64,000 nt of DNA from Gammaproteobacteria bacterium 42_54_T18 (GTDB lineage Bacteria > Pseudomonadota > Gammaproteobacteria > Pseudomonadales > Ketobacteraceae). The position numbers were made by a program, and so were the translations under genes. The stretch covers positions 186,001 to 250,000 of the forward strand of contig MAAL01000025.1 of assembly GCA_002163245.1 (NCBI GenBank). Reading direction: 5' to 3'. Positions 55,781 through 64,000 of this stretch are shown one piece after another; the stretch's first letter is position 1; every line of letters begins with the position of its first letter. The notes under the pieces were generated by a model. The model was not told where the DNA came from. It saw only the letters and a program-made list of their open reading frames with translations, and searched no databases.

Positions 55781-56809
55781 TTATACAAATATTAGTGGCT
55801 CTGGTTCTAGAAAAACACCATATACATCAAAAACATCGACCTGAATTTTTTTGGATAAATCAACAACAGCTTTACCACCCCCACCAACGTTCGTTAACAC
55901 CAGTGCTTGCTGATCATGAACCTTTGCACCCCCCTCCTCTCTTCCCTTCCAGCCCAACTGGTCAATCATCCATCCAGCAGCCAACTTACTCTTCCCTCCA
56001 CCCAAAGGGTAATGAACAAGAGCCGGAAACTTATTCTTTATCCTGTTACACTCATCCGTCGTAACAATCGGGTTTTTAAAAAAACTCCCCACATTGGGTA
56101 AAACATTCGGATCAGGTAACTTCCGTTGGCGAATAGAAATAATAACATCACTCATTAACTTTGGTGTTAATCGGGCAACATTTCTACGAGCCAATTCAGC
56201 TTCTATCTCACCATACTCTGTTTTAAAGTCAAACCCTCCTCCACCCTTGGGGGAGCGAAGCTTTAACGTTACAGAAACAACAACCCATTGACCTATATAA
56301 GCAGGTGTTTTAAAAATGCTATGCCGATAAGCAAACCCACACTGCGCTTTATTAAGGCTAATACGTCGACCTGTTTCAATTTCAATTGCATCAAGCGACT
56401 CAAAAACATCACATAACTCAACACCGTATGCACCTATATTTTGTATCGGAGCCGCGCCTACAGTACCCGGAATTAGCGATAAATTTTCCAAACCGGAATA
56501 CCCCTCTTCGATACTCCACAACACCAGGGAATGCCACAAAACACCGCCCGCCACCTGCACTAATACGCTTTCTTCAGTTTGATCAACAACCTCTATACTT
56601 TGGATCACATTATGTAGCACCAGTGCATCCACATCCGATGCAAACACAACATTACTACCACTACCCAGCACCAAGCAATTAACGCCAGGAGGCCTAGCCG
56701 CCAACACCCCGTGTAACTGCTCCTCTGAGGAAAACGCATAAAAATACGCAGCCAATGCTTTGCTCGCCAACGTATTGTGATCCACTAAACAAAATTGTTT
56801 TTGAAACAT
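55781..56809 (-). CDS. murB: UDP-N-acetylenolpyruvoylglucosamine reductase MurB
   Basis: It reduces enolpyruvyl-UDP-GlcNAc to UDP-MurNAc with FAD and NADPH. LGSGSNVVF (FAD), IPGTVGAAPIQNIGAYG and the catalytic Ser in NVGSFFKNP (about residue 236) are present. The 342-residue length is that of type I MurB. Its start codon touches the low-molecular-weight phosphatase stop. Confidence 0.94.
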   Translation of the reverse strand: MFQKQFCLVDHNTLASKALAAYFYAFSSEEQLHGVLAARPPGVNCLVLGSGSNVVFASDVDALVLHNVIQSIEVVDQTEESVLVQVAGGVLWHSLVLWSIEEGYSGLENLSLIPGTVGAAPIQNIGAYGVELCDVFESLDAIEIETGRRISLNKAQCGFAYRHSIFKTPAYIGQWVVVSVTLKLRSPKGGGGFDFKTEYGEIEAELARRNVARLTPKLMSDVIISIRQRKLPDPNVLPNVGSFFKNPIVTTDECNRIKNKFPALVHYPLGGGKSKLAAGWMIDQLGWKGREEGGAKVHDQQALVLTNVGGGGKAVVDLSKKIQVDVFDVYGVFLEPEPLIFV

Positions 56810-57279
56810 TACAATCGAGCCTTTATCACTTCGACCAACCCTGTGGACGCATCCTCCACCAAATCGAGCACTCGGGAAAAACCTTGCTGCCCGCCATAAT
56901 ACGGATCGGGAACTTCTATTTCTTGATAGTTATTCGCGTAGGTTAAAAACAAATCCAACTTAGCAATATATTGCTTGGGGCAACGCTGTTTTAACTCAAC
57001 CAAATTAGACTTATCCATTGCAAGAATAAAATCAAAGTACTCAAAATCATCCCTCTGAACCTGTCGTCCACGCAAGGCACTCATATCATAACCACGCGCC
57101 TTTGCGGCCGTTTGCGAGCGCGAATCGGGCGGCTCATCAATATGATAACCTGCCGTTCCACAAGACACGATATCCACTAGGCCACCCAGGCCTGCCTTAT
57201 CAACTTCCGATCGAAACACTACTTCGGCCGTTGGCGAGCGACATATATTACCTAAACACACTAACAATACACGTATCAC
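56809..57279 (-). CDS. low-molecular-weight protein-tyrosine phosphatase
   Basis: The 156-residue protein has the P-loop [16 protein letters not shown] (Cys 8 and Arg 14 of C-x5-R) and the general-acid DPYYGG motif. It lies between kdsB and murB with 4-bp and 1-bp overlaps, in one operon. Confidence 0.94.
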   Translation of the reverse strand: MIRVLLVCLGNICRSPTAEVVFRSEVDKAGLGGLVDIVSCGTAGYHIDEPPDSRSQTAAKARGYDMSALRGRQVQRDDFEYFDFILAMDKSNLVELKQRCPKQYIAKLDLFLTYANNYQEIEVPDPYYGGQQGFSRVLDLVEDASTGLVEVIKARL

Positions 57280-58037
57280 GATACCTCCAACAGCTTTCTA
57301 ACCGCCGCCAAATCAGCTTCAGTATCAATTCCGGGCGCCGGGGGCTCAACCGCTTGCTCTACATGAATCTTTGCACCATGCCACATAGCACGCAACTGCT
57401 CTAAAGATTCCGTTTGCTCTAGTGCACAAGGCCCCCACTGAACAAATTGATGCAAAAAACCAACTCGATACCCATAAATCCCAATATGCCTCTGCAAAAG
57501 TTGTTGTTTTGGCACCCCCCCTCCCGCTATCGAAAAGGTATCTCTACTCCAAGGAATTGGAGCACGACTAAAATATAATGCTATTCCGTTTTTGTCGCTG
57601 ACAACTTTTACTGCGTTGGGGTCAAAAGCGACTTCTTCGGATGTAATTACCTCACTAAGCGTCGACATCGATGCTCCCGACCCTACCAAATTCCCGGCGA
57701 CCTGATTAATCACTGAAGGTGGTATCAATGGCTCATCGCCTTGAACATTCACAACACATTCACCTTCACTCAACGCTAACTGCTGTGCCACTTCGGCCAA
57801 CCTATCCGTCCCCGATTCGTGATCAGGTGAAGTCATACAAACCTCACCTCCAAACTCAAGAACACAAGCCTTAATACGTTCATCATCGGTCGCCACGACA
57901 ACCCTGCCAGCATCACTTTGACCAGCCTGCTCATAAACTCGTTGAATCATGGTTTTCCCTGCCAAATCTAACAGTGGCTTTCCCGGTAGACGAGTTGAGC
58001 TATAACGGGCAGGGATAATAACGGTAAAAGGAGCCAT
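57276..58037 (-). CDS. kdsB: 3-deoxy-manno-octulosonate cytidylyltransferase KdsB
   Basis: It activates Kdo as CMP-Kdo for lipopolysaccharide. [17 protein letters not shown] at the N-terminus and [11 protein letters not shown] are typical. The start at 58037 is chosen because an AGGTG site precedes it and the fold begins there; an upstream ATG at 58082 would add 15 residues. It is followed by the phosphatase gene with a 4-bp overlap. Confidence 0.96.
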   Translation of the reverse strand: MAPFTVIIPARYSSTRLPGKPLLDLAGKTMIQRVYEQAGQSDAGRVVVATDDERIKACVLEFGGEVCMTSPDHESGTDRLAEVAQQLALSEGECVVNVQGDEPLIPPSVINQVAGNLVGSGASMSTLSEVITSEEVAFDPNAVKVVSDKNGIALYFSRAPIPWSRDTFSIAGGGVPKQQLLQRHIGIYGYRVGFLHQFVQWGPCALEQTESLEQLRAMWHGAKIHVEQAVEPPAPGIDTEADLAAVRKLLEVS

Positions 58038-58162
58038 GCAAACACCTATGCAAAGAGAAGGTAAAAGGAAATGGGATATCAAAATAGACCTATATACAGA
58101 TCTAACTATTATACGCCCCAGAACTATAAATTTTAGGGCTATAATTTTTAAGACTGTTATTT

Positions 58163-59212
58163 CTATGGCTGTAGCTTTTCAGGATACAGTTTCTGCAGTA
58201 TACCATCGATTAGAAGTGGGCTTATATTCGCTGAAACCTTTAAATACCAGCTATTGGTGAGATTCGGCGCCAGCTCAAGCGAGTGTACTTTGACAGCATC
58301 CTTTTCTGTCATAACAATTTGCATATCAGACATTGACTCAAAATCACTTTGTTTATACTGATAATGATCAGGGAATGGCATTTCTGTCACCTGGTATCCA
58401 AACTCGCTTAACGTTGAAAAAAAGCGCACAGGATTCCCTATACCCGCTACGCCGTAGACTTCAGTATTCTGAGGAGGTAGCTGACGATTCCCCGACTGAA
58501 ACACCGGTTCTAACCCCTGCGCCATAATCTGCATACTATAACTGGCGTCAGCATTACCAAACGCAGAGCGCACATCAGACGACAACACGTCTATATTACC
58601 GCCATTTACAATTAAATAGTCAACTGAGGCTAACCGTGCGACAGGCTCTCGTAACGGCCCCATTGGCAAACAACACCCATTACCAATACCTCTTGTTGCA
58701 TCCATCACCACAATTTCCACAGACCGGTTCAACGCGTAATGCTGCAACCCATCATCACTAATAATGATATCGACATTAAAGTTTTGCTCTAAATACTTCG
58801 CAGCTGCAACACGATCGGGGTCAACAACCACAGGAGCACCCGAACGCAGATATACCATCAAAGGCTCATCTCCCACTTCACGAGCTGAAGAGTTTTTATC
58901 AACTGCAATGGGGTACTGCTTTGCACTCCCGCCATAACCGCGAGAAATAACACCGACGTTTAAGCCCTTCCCCTTCAGCCCTTCGATAAGAAATAACGTT
59001 AATGGGGTTTTTCCCGTTCCCCCCACAGTAATATTTCCAACAATAATCACTGGCACTTCTGGAGAATATGAAGCATTAACATTTTGCACAAAACGAAGGC
59101 GCCTTTTATCCACCACCCTGCGATAAAAAATCTCTAGGGGCTTAAGCAGGCAGGGCGGTTTTCGCTTTTCATACCAAACCTGCTGAAAGTACTTCTCGAT
59201 TTTGTGCATCAT
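58163..59212 (-). CDS. lpxK: tetraacyldisaccharide 4'-kinase LpxK
   Basis: It phosphorylates lipid A precursor at the 4' position. The P-loop is [18 protein letters not shown] (about residues 57-74), with DDGLQHY. It has 349 residues. The small YcaR/Trm112 gene that usually lies between lpxK and kdsB is not present in the 125 bp between them. Confidence 0.95.
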   Translation of the reverse strand: MMHKIEKYFQQVWYEKRKPPCLLKPLEIFYRRVVDKRRLRFVQNVNASYSPEVPVIIVGNITVGGTGKTPLTLFLIEGLKGKGLNVGVISRGYGGSAKQYPIAVDKNSSAREVGDEPLMVYLRSGAPVVVDPDRVAAAKYLEQNFNVDIIISDDGLQHYALNRSVEIVVMDATRGIGNGCCLPMGPLREPVARLASVDYLIVNGGNIDVLSSDVRSAFGNADASYSMQIMAQGLEPVFQSGNRQLPPQNTEVYGVAGIGNPVRFFSTLSEFGYQVTEMPFPDHYQYKQSDFESMSDMQIVMTEKDAVKVHSLELAPNLTNSWYLKVSANISPLLIDGILQKLYPEKLQP

Positions 59213-59261
59213 TATCGGTATTTATTACCCATAATACCTAAATAAGGATTAAGGCTTACCA

Positions 59262-59681
59262 TCACTGACTAGATTGTGCTTTTATCGGTAAGCTCTGCTT
59301 AGAAAAACCCAGCTGACCTGCTACATCCATTGCGGAAATAACAGACTGGTATGCGGTATCTTTATCAGCACTAATAATGAGCGGTAAATCCGTATTGCCG
59401 TCAGACACCTCGATCAATGCCTTTCGTAACGTTGTAAGTTTTCGATTAACCAAACGTTGGCCATTTACCGCATACTCGCCATCAGCGCTGATGATAATTT
59501 CAATCTGTAACGGATCTTCCATTGAAGCCTCCCCTACCGCTTCAGGTAAATCAATCACCAATTGCCGCTCTTTAGTAAAAGTCGTAGACACCATAAAGAA
59601 AATCAACAATAAAAACACCACATCAATAAGTGGTGTTAGATTAACGGTTGTTTCCTCTACCGGTTGGCGAATAAACTTCAC
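59262..59681 (-). CDS. ExbD/TolR family energy-transducing protein
   Basis: The 139-residue protein has one membrane helix near the N-terminus, with the conserved Asp in PLIDVVFLLLIFFM (Asp about residue 19), and a periplasmic domain. It overlaps the ExbB gene by 4 bp (ATGA). Together they couple the proton gradient to an outer-membrane process. No TonB gene is adjacent. Confidence 0.93.
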   Translation of the reverse strand: MKFIRQPVEETTVNLTPLIDVVFLLLIFFMVSTTFTKERQLVIDLPEAVGEASMEDPLQIEIIISADGEYAVNGQRLVNRKLTTLRKALIEVSDGNTDLPLIISADKDTAYQSVISAMDVAGQLGFSKQSLPIKAQSSQ

Positions 59682-60313
59682 TTGTTATCACCATCCTGTG
59701 AATCTCGCTCCCGATCACCATGAAGAATGTCTACCAATTTAATTGCCTCTTGTTCCATCATCACCGCAATCTCATCAATTCTTCGCGTAAAAAAACGATG
59801 AAAAAATAAAGCGGGGATTGCAACAGTCAGCCCTGCAGCCGTGGTATAGAGCGCCTCAGATATCCCGCCTGCTAATACAGCCGCATTGCCAGCCCCCTGC
59901 ATAACAATAGCATTAAACACCTTAATCATGCCTATAACTGTGCCTAGTAGCCCCAGCAATGGGGTAATAGCTGCGATAGAGCCCAGCAAATTCAGAAAAC
60001 GCCCCATTTCATGAATTTCCTGCGTCGCAGTGTCCACAATCGATTCTTTCATAATACCTCGACCATGGTTGGAATTAAGCAACCCTGCCGCAAGTATCTT
60101 ACCCAACGGAGAAGAGTCGCGAAGCTCTTTAACTCTAACCCCATCAAGTTGATTGTTTTTCATCCACCCCCAAACCTTGGTCAATAGATTCGTTGGAGTG
60201 ATGCGGCTAACTCTAAGGCTCCAAAGGCGCTCAGCAATGATAGCAATAGCAAGAATTGAACACAGGATGATGGGAAACATCACCAGCCCACCTGCTTTAA
60301 CAAACTCAATCAC
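59678..60313 (-). CDS. MotA/TolQ/ExbB family proton channel protein
   Basis: The 211-residue protein has three membrane helices (about residues 8-28, 108-135 and 150-175) and the conserved block LGLLGTVIGMIKVFNAI. The start is GTG with GGAGAT upstream. Located between comEC and lpxK, as in Pseudomonas. Confidence 0.94.
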   Translation of the reverse strand: MIEFVKAGGLVMFPIILCSILAIAIIAERLWSLRVSRITPTNLLTKVWGWMKNNQLDGVRVKELRDSSPLGKILAAGLLNSNHGRGIMKESIVDTATQEIHEMGRFLNLLGSIAAITPLLGLLGTVIGMIKVFNAIVMQGAGNAAVLAGGISEALYTTAAGLTVAIPALFFHRFFTRRIDEIAVMMEQEAIKLVDILHGDRERDSQDGDNK

Positions 60314-60384
60314 GTTTTATAATCTCCAATTATATGAATGCTGCTCAATCTATCACACTCACCGATTAACATTAACCCGACATT

Positions 60385-62787
60385 TCACAATTTCAATAAC
60401 ATCCTTTGAGAATTCGGCCTTTTTACTTCAATCTCACGAGCTCTCACACGGCCTAGAAATTCAGTTTCAAATTTACCTCTAACCCCACTAGCTAACATAA
60501 GCTCCTCCAAAAACACCACCTGCTTTGGATTTGCAATATTGAGCAATGCACCACTTAATAGCACATCAGTCCCCGCCGACCCTCCTTGCACCGAACTAGC
60601 GCTAACTAACAACCCCCAAATATTCCGATTTCTTAAGTGTGCCTTATGCTCATCCAGAAATGCTAACTGCTGCTGAATGCTTCCTGGGGCAACAAACAAA
60701 TAACGCCGGCTATCTCCAGACAACAGCAATTGACACCGCCCATTACTGACCAACGACTCAATGTACATCGCCTTAACCCTAACAGCCTCGTCGGTACACA
60801 CAGGTAAACTTTCAACCTTAACTGCTGACCACTGCAAAAGAGGTCGTGATTGCAAATGAATGTTCAGCATAAAATATTCTTCCGATACCCACCGACGATA
60901 GACACTAAACACCGACTCGCTAAGTTCATTTTTAATACCCTTGCGCTGCAGATAACGGGAAAATTGGTATTGTATTTTATAGGCAGGTACCTCGCTTGCC
61001 CCAATCAATATCAAAGAATGCCCCTGATCTACCACCATCAACCCAGATTTTCCAGACAATACTTCAATATCAAAACCCGACTCTTTTACAGGCCCACCTT
61101 TATTTATATAACCCCTACCATCCAATACAACCAAGGGTACAAATAAAGGCATAAACATCAGAAACGCCACTCTTTTCCCAGGCACAGCTTTCGGCAAGCA
61201 CAATACCGCAGCCCCCAGCATTGCTAACCATACAGCTACATTTGATGGCTGAGGGAATAACAACACAGCCCCCCACGACTGAACCTCTTCCAAAAATAAC
61301 ATTAGAACTGTCACCACAACATCTAGCAGCCTAACAACACAATAAATAATAGATTCAAAATACCCCCCACTACATATCAGCGCGGCGTAAAGAAATGCCA
61401 AAGGTACCACCAACCAGCCAACAATTGGCACAGCAACAAGGTTCGCAAAGATACTAACTAGCGAAGCCTTTCCAAAATACCCTACCGTCAGTGGAAACAA
61501 ACCGACAAACAACGACAATTGGACCCGAGTCCACGAAGACAAAACGGGTAATCGTCCCACCCGCCCCCTCAATACAAAAAAAATAAACGCTACTGCAGCA
61601 AACGTCAGCCAAAAACTAGCACTCAATATAGCAATAGGATCAAACAACAACACTACCGATGCACTGACAAGCACTGCCAACCAAGGGCTAATTACGGGAT
61701 ACACAAGACGCAGTATCACAACAACAGTTACCGTTAAGCAAGCCCTCTGAGTCGGCACTGAATAGCCAGCCAACGCCCCATACATCCAAGCAGAGGTCAA
61801 CGCAGCCAAATGAGCAAGATGAAAACCCGAAATCACCGTTGAACTCACATTACTCATTCGAAATAGGCGAAGGCCATACAAGGCAAACCAATAGACGAAA
61901 CTCGCGACCAACCCGACATGTAGCCCAGAAATAGCAATTAAATGTGTTGTCCCAGTATCACTTAATAATTGCCAATCAACAGGGGTTAACAAACTTCGAT
62001 CTCCCAATAACAACGCCAAAAGCAACGCCTTTAACCGAGTAGGCTGAAAAAGCGCTGTATTTCCATCGGACCGTTGTGTATTAGGCTCCTGCTTATTAAC
62101 AGTTGATAACAACCTTTGTTTTAACTCAAACCTAATGCTGTGATAGGTTGGCTCAATTCCAATTTCTTTTGGATACAGCTCGCTTTTTCTTACATACCCA
62201 TTCCCAGAAACACTAACCGACTCACTTGGCCTTAAATGCAAAGACAGACGCCATATTTGACCTGGCCCCACTCCATTTTTCGGATTTTTCCACCTAACTC
62301 GCAACAGCATCCCACGAAATTTTTCAGCAATATCCTCTGTATTTCCGATGCGAAATAAAAAAGTCACTCCCCCCGCTTGTGACTCCGGCAACCCTACAAT
62401 CACTCCCTGCACTTCAACAATCTGAGGGACTTGTACTCTGCTTTTAACGAAGTGATTGTGCGCAGACAGAGACCACAATAAACCCACAATCAACGACAAC
62501 ATCGCACTAATCAACAACCATTTAAAGTGGGGTACCGGTTGTCCACGCGAACACTCCCCCCTCGAAAAACACAAGGAGGGCAGAGAAAAAGCGTTATATT
62601 TAACAATGAGATAGCAAGAGACACCCAAAACAACTCCCCCGACACTAAGGGGCTTGGCTATGCTAAAAAAGATTAGCCACTGTGCGGGTGGGGGTACATT
62701 CGTCAAGGGCATTGAAAAACCAAGTGTAACCCAGCAGAAATACCCTGCCACAGCACAACAAAAAGCAGTTAATGCCACAACTAACAT
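60385..62787 (-). CDS. comEC: ComEC/Rec2-type DNA uptake protein with a degenerate C-terminal domain
   Basis: The 800-residue inner-membrane protein has an N-terminal OB-like DUF4131 region (about residues 45-200) and a competence domain with many helices (about 250-560). That domain has LLLGDRSLL and TTHLIAISGLHVGLV, typical of ComEC. The C-terminal region where a metallo-beta-lactamase fold is expected (about 590-800) begins GFDIEVLSGKSGLMVVDQGHS. It has no HxHxDH motif, so the nuclease-like part seems inactive. Divergent from the DUF2062 gene, with about 100 bp between them. Confidence 0.88.
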   Translation of the reverse strand: MLVVALTAFCCAVAGYFCWVTLGFSMPLTNVPPPAQWLIFFSIAKPLSVGGVVLGVSCYLIVKYNAFSLPSLCFSRGECSRGQPVPHFKWLLISAMLSLIVGLLWSLSAHNHFVKSRVQVPQIVEVQGVIVGLPESQAGGVTFLFRIGNTEDIAEKFRGMLLRVRWKNPKNGVGPGQIWRLSLHLRPSESVSVSGNGYVRKSELYPKEIGIEPTYHSIRFELKQRLLSTVNKQEPNTQRSDGNTALFQPTRLKALLLALLLGDRSLLTPVDWQLLSDTGTTHLIAISGLHVGLVASFVYWFALYGLRLFRMSNVSSTVISGFHLAHLAALTSAWMYGALAGYSVPTQRACLTVTVVVILRLVYPVISPWLAVLVSASVVLLFDPIAILSASFWLTFAAVAFIFFVLRGRVGRLPVLSSWTRVQLSLFVGLFPLTVGYFGKASLVSIFANLVAVPIVGWLVVPLAFLYAALICSGGYFESIIYCVVRLLDVVVTVLMLFLEEVQSWGAVLLFPQPSNVAVWLAMLGAAVLCLPKAVPGKRVAFLMFMPLFVPLVVLDGRGYINKGGPVKESGFDIEVLSGKSGLMVVDQGHSLILIGASEVPAYKIQYQFSRYLQRKGIKNELSESVFSVYRRWVSEEYFMLNIHLQSRPLLQWSAVKVESLPVCTDEAVRVKAMYIESLVSNGRCQLLLSGDSRRYLFVAPGSIQQQLAFLDEHKAHLRNRNIWGLLVSASSVQGGSAGTDVLLSGALLNIANPKQVVFLEELMLASGVRGKFETEFLGRVRAREIEVKRPNSQRMLLKL

Positions 62788-62889
62788 TGAATCGACCTAG
62801 TGTTAATTGCGGTATTTATGCATAATAGCTTGCACTCAATTACCAGAACGACCCACAAACAACAGCATAAACTACAGAAAAATACGCCA

Positions 62890-63423
62890 TTGAAAAAGTT
62901 TTTCAAAAAACATATGCCGGATCCACACACAGTCATGCAAAACAAATGGCTAAAGGTGTTAAGTCCATTAGTCAATGATCCGAACTTATTGCATTTCAAT
63001 CGACGTTCGGTATCTGCTGGCATGTTTGCGGGCATATTTGCGGCATTTATTCCTTTGCCAATACAAATGTTCCTTGCGATAAGCCTTGCATTGGTTGCTC
63101 GCGGGAATATTGCTGTTGCGGCAGCATCCACCTGGATTAGCAATCCGTTCACCTATGGCCCGTTATATTATTTTTGTTATCTAGTCGGTACGTTTTTTCT
63201 AGGAGAACCACTTGGCGCTGATGGCCAACCTATAGCATTTGAGCTCGCGTCGATTGTCGAACATATATGGACAATCGGTAAACCATTACTATTGGGGTGT
63301 TTCATTATCGGTACCATCCTTGGTTTCATTAGCTATATAGCTGTTCGTAATCTTTGGCGCTGGCACATATTACGTAGTTGGAATACCAGGCGACTTCAAC
63401 GAAAAGCAAACAATAAAGGTTAA
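62890..63423 (+). CDS. DUF2062 family membrane protein
   Basis: An inner-membrane protein of about 177 residues. It shows the DUF2062 blocks NRRSVSAGMFAGIFAAFIP, ARGNIAVAAASTWISNPFT and PLYYF, with three hydrophobic segments. The start at TTG 62890 (LKKFFKKHMPDP) is chosen from the family N-terminus. In-frame ATG 62818 or GTG 62800 would add 24-30 polar residues. The position between comEC and lolD is conserved in Pseudomonas-type genomes. The function is unknown. Confidence 0.85.
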   Translation: MKKFFKKHMPDPHTVMQNKWLKVLSPLVNDPNLLHFNRRSVSAGMFAGIFAAFIPLPIQMFLAISLALVARGNIAVAAASTWISNPFTYGPLYYFCYLVGTFFLGEPLGADGQPIAFELASIVEHIWTIGKPLLLGCFIIGTILGFISYIAVRNLWRWHILRSWNTRRLQRKANNKG

Positions 63424-63458
63424 GAAAGATATTCTTGAGATTTCTTACCTAATGCTTC

Positions 63459-64000
63459 TTAGAAGCTATCTACACTTTCAACGCTCATCAAGTGCCCATC
63501 TTCCATTTTTAACACTCGCTCAACTTTACCTGCCAACCCTAAATCGTGAGTCACAATCAAGAAAGAAACCCCTAAATCTCGATTAAGCTCTGACATCAAC
63601 TGTTGTATTTCTTTTGCAGTATGTATATCTAAATTCCCTGTAGGCTCATCAGCCAACACAACTGTAGGCTCCGTTACCAAGGCTCGCGCTATCGCTACTC
63701 GCTGGCGCTCGCCTCCAGACAGCTCTGCTGGTTTGTGCTCTAATCGATGAGATAAACCTACGCGCTCCAACATTTTTTTCGCTCGATCCTGAGCGGATGT
63801 CACAGACTCGGACTTGCGCAACATCAGAGGCATTGCTACATTTTCTAATGCTGAGAATTCTGCCAGCAAATGATGAAATTGATAAACAATACCCACATGC
63901 TGGTTCCTCACGTTTCCGCGCTGACGGTCGGACAACGCACTAAAATCTTGCCCATTAACCTCTACTAACCCTGAGCTAGGAATATCCAAACCACCTATCA
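63459..64000 (-). CDS. lolD: lipoprotein-releasing ABC transporter ATPase LolD (N-terminus outside the window)
   Basis: It powers release of lipoproteins from the inner membrane together with Lol[17 protein letters not shown] (signature), [12 protein letters not shown] (Walker B) and VTHD are present, with [17 protein letters not shown] (Q-loop). The reading frame stays open to the window edge ([10 protein letters not shown]), so the Walker A and start lie outside. About 180 residues are visible. Confidence 0.93.
   Translation of the reverse strand, partial: IGGLDIPSSGLVEVNGQDFSALSDRQRGNVRNQHVGIVYQFHHLLAEFSALENVAMPLMLRKSESVTSAQDRAKKMLERVGLSHRLEHKPAELSGGERQRVAIARALVTEPTVVLADEPTGNLDIHTAKEIQQLMSELNRDLGVSFLIVTHDLGLAGKVERVLKMEDGHLMSVESVDSF

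Noticed and set aside
1-64000. tRNA, rRNA, insertion sequences or prophage genes
   Set aside because: No clover-leaf sequence, transposase motif or terminal repeat with target duplication was seen on either strand.

Overview
The window is a 64 kb stretch of a Gammaproteobacterium chromosome with a fairly low GC content. The right two thirds carry the conserved block rmuC-tatD-pilZ-holB-tmk-mltG-pabC-fabF-acpP-fabG-fabD-plsX-rpmF-yceD / maf / sppA-HAD-rluC / rne / murB-ptp-kdsB-lpxK-exbD-exbB-comEC / DUF2062 / lolD. This gene order is known from Pseudomonas and Marinobacter-type genomes, so Pseudomonadales or a related marine lineage is likely. As in Pseudomonas, fabH is absent from the fab cluster. 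The species cannot be fixed from the sequence alone. No tRNA, rRNA, CRISPR array, phage or transposase gene was seen.

Left part (1-35 kb), more variable: a partial LuxR/MalT-type regulator at the edge; msrA; a glycerol unit (glpD plus an FGGY sugar kinase) flanked by two AraC regulators of the same subfamily; an XdhC-like protein and a HIT protein; a metal-resistance pair (MerR regulator plus ArsP/SO_0444-type permease) with a textbook MerR operator; an SDR; a 7TM-DISM/GGDEF diguanylate cyclase; a UbiB-family kinase; a HupE-like membrane protein with an EF-hand; hisI; rlmJ; a large secreted Lys/Ala-rich repeat protein next to a two-domain glycosyltransferase; an unlisted 34-residue lipoprotein gene; an acyl-CoA dehydrogenase (AcdC type) divergent from an ScfR/RamB-type regulator with TTTGC/GCAAA palindromes between them; an LbtU-type porin; tmcA; a degenerate HD-GYP protein; a TetR regulator divergent from a class V aminotransferase; and a C92-like amidase that seems to lack its catalytic cysteine.

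Right part (35-64 kb): essential housekeeping. The leftward run from yceD to rmuC couples ribosomal protein L32, phospholipid and fatty acid synthesis, folate synthesis (pabC), cell-wall lytic processing (mltG), dTMP synthesis and the polymerase clamp loader. The run from comEC to murB couples DNA uptake, ExbB/D energy transduction, lipid A and Kdo synthesis and peptidoglycan precursor synthesis. rne stands alone, with a leader region of about 850 bp.

Most interesting non-obvious signals: a probable structured small RNA at 35,226-35,373, with an extended -10 promoter, three hairpins, a CTCCT/C6 seed and its own terminator; the Cys-paired repeat protein at 18-20 kb; a VNTR of an 11-bp unit between pabC and fabF; very long perfect stem-loops at convergent gene ends; and several enzymes with missing catalytic motifs (HD-GYP, ComEC beta-lactamase domain, C92 amidase).
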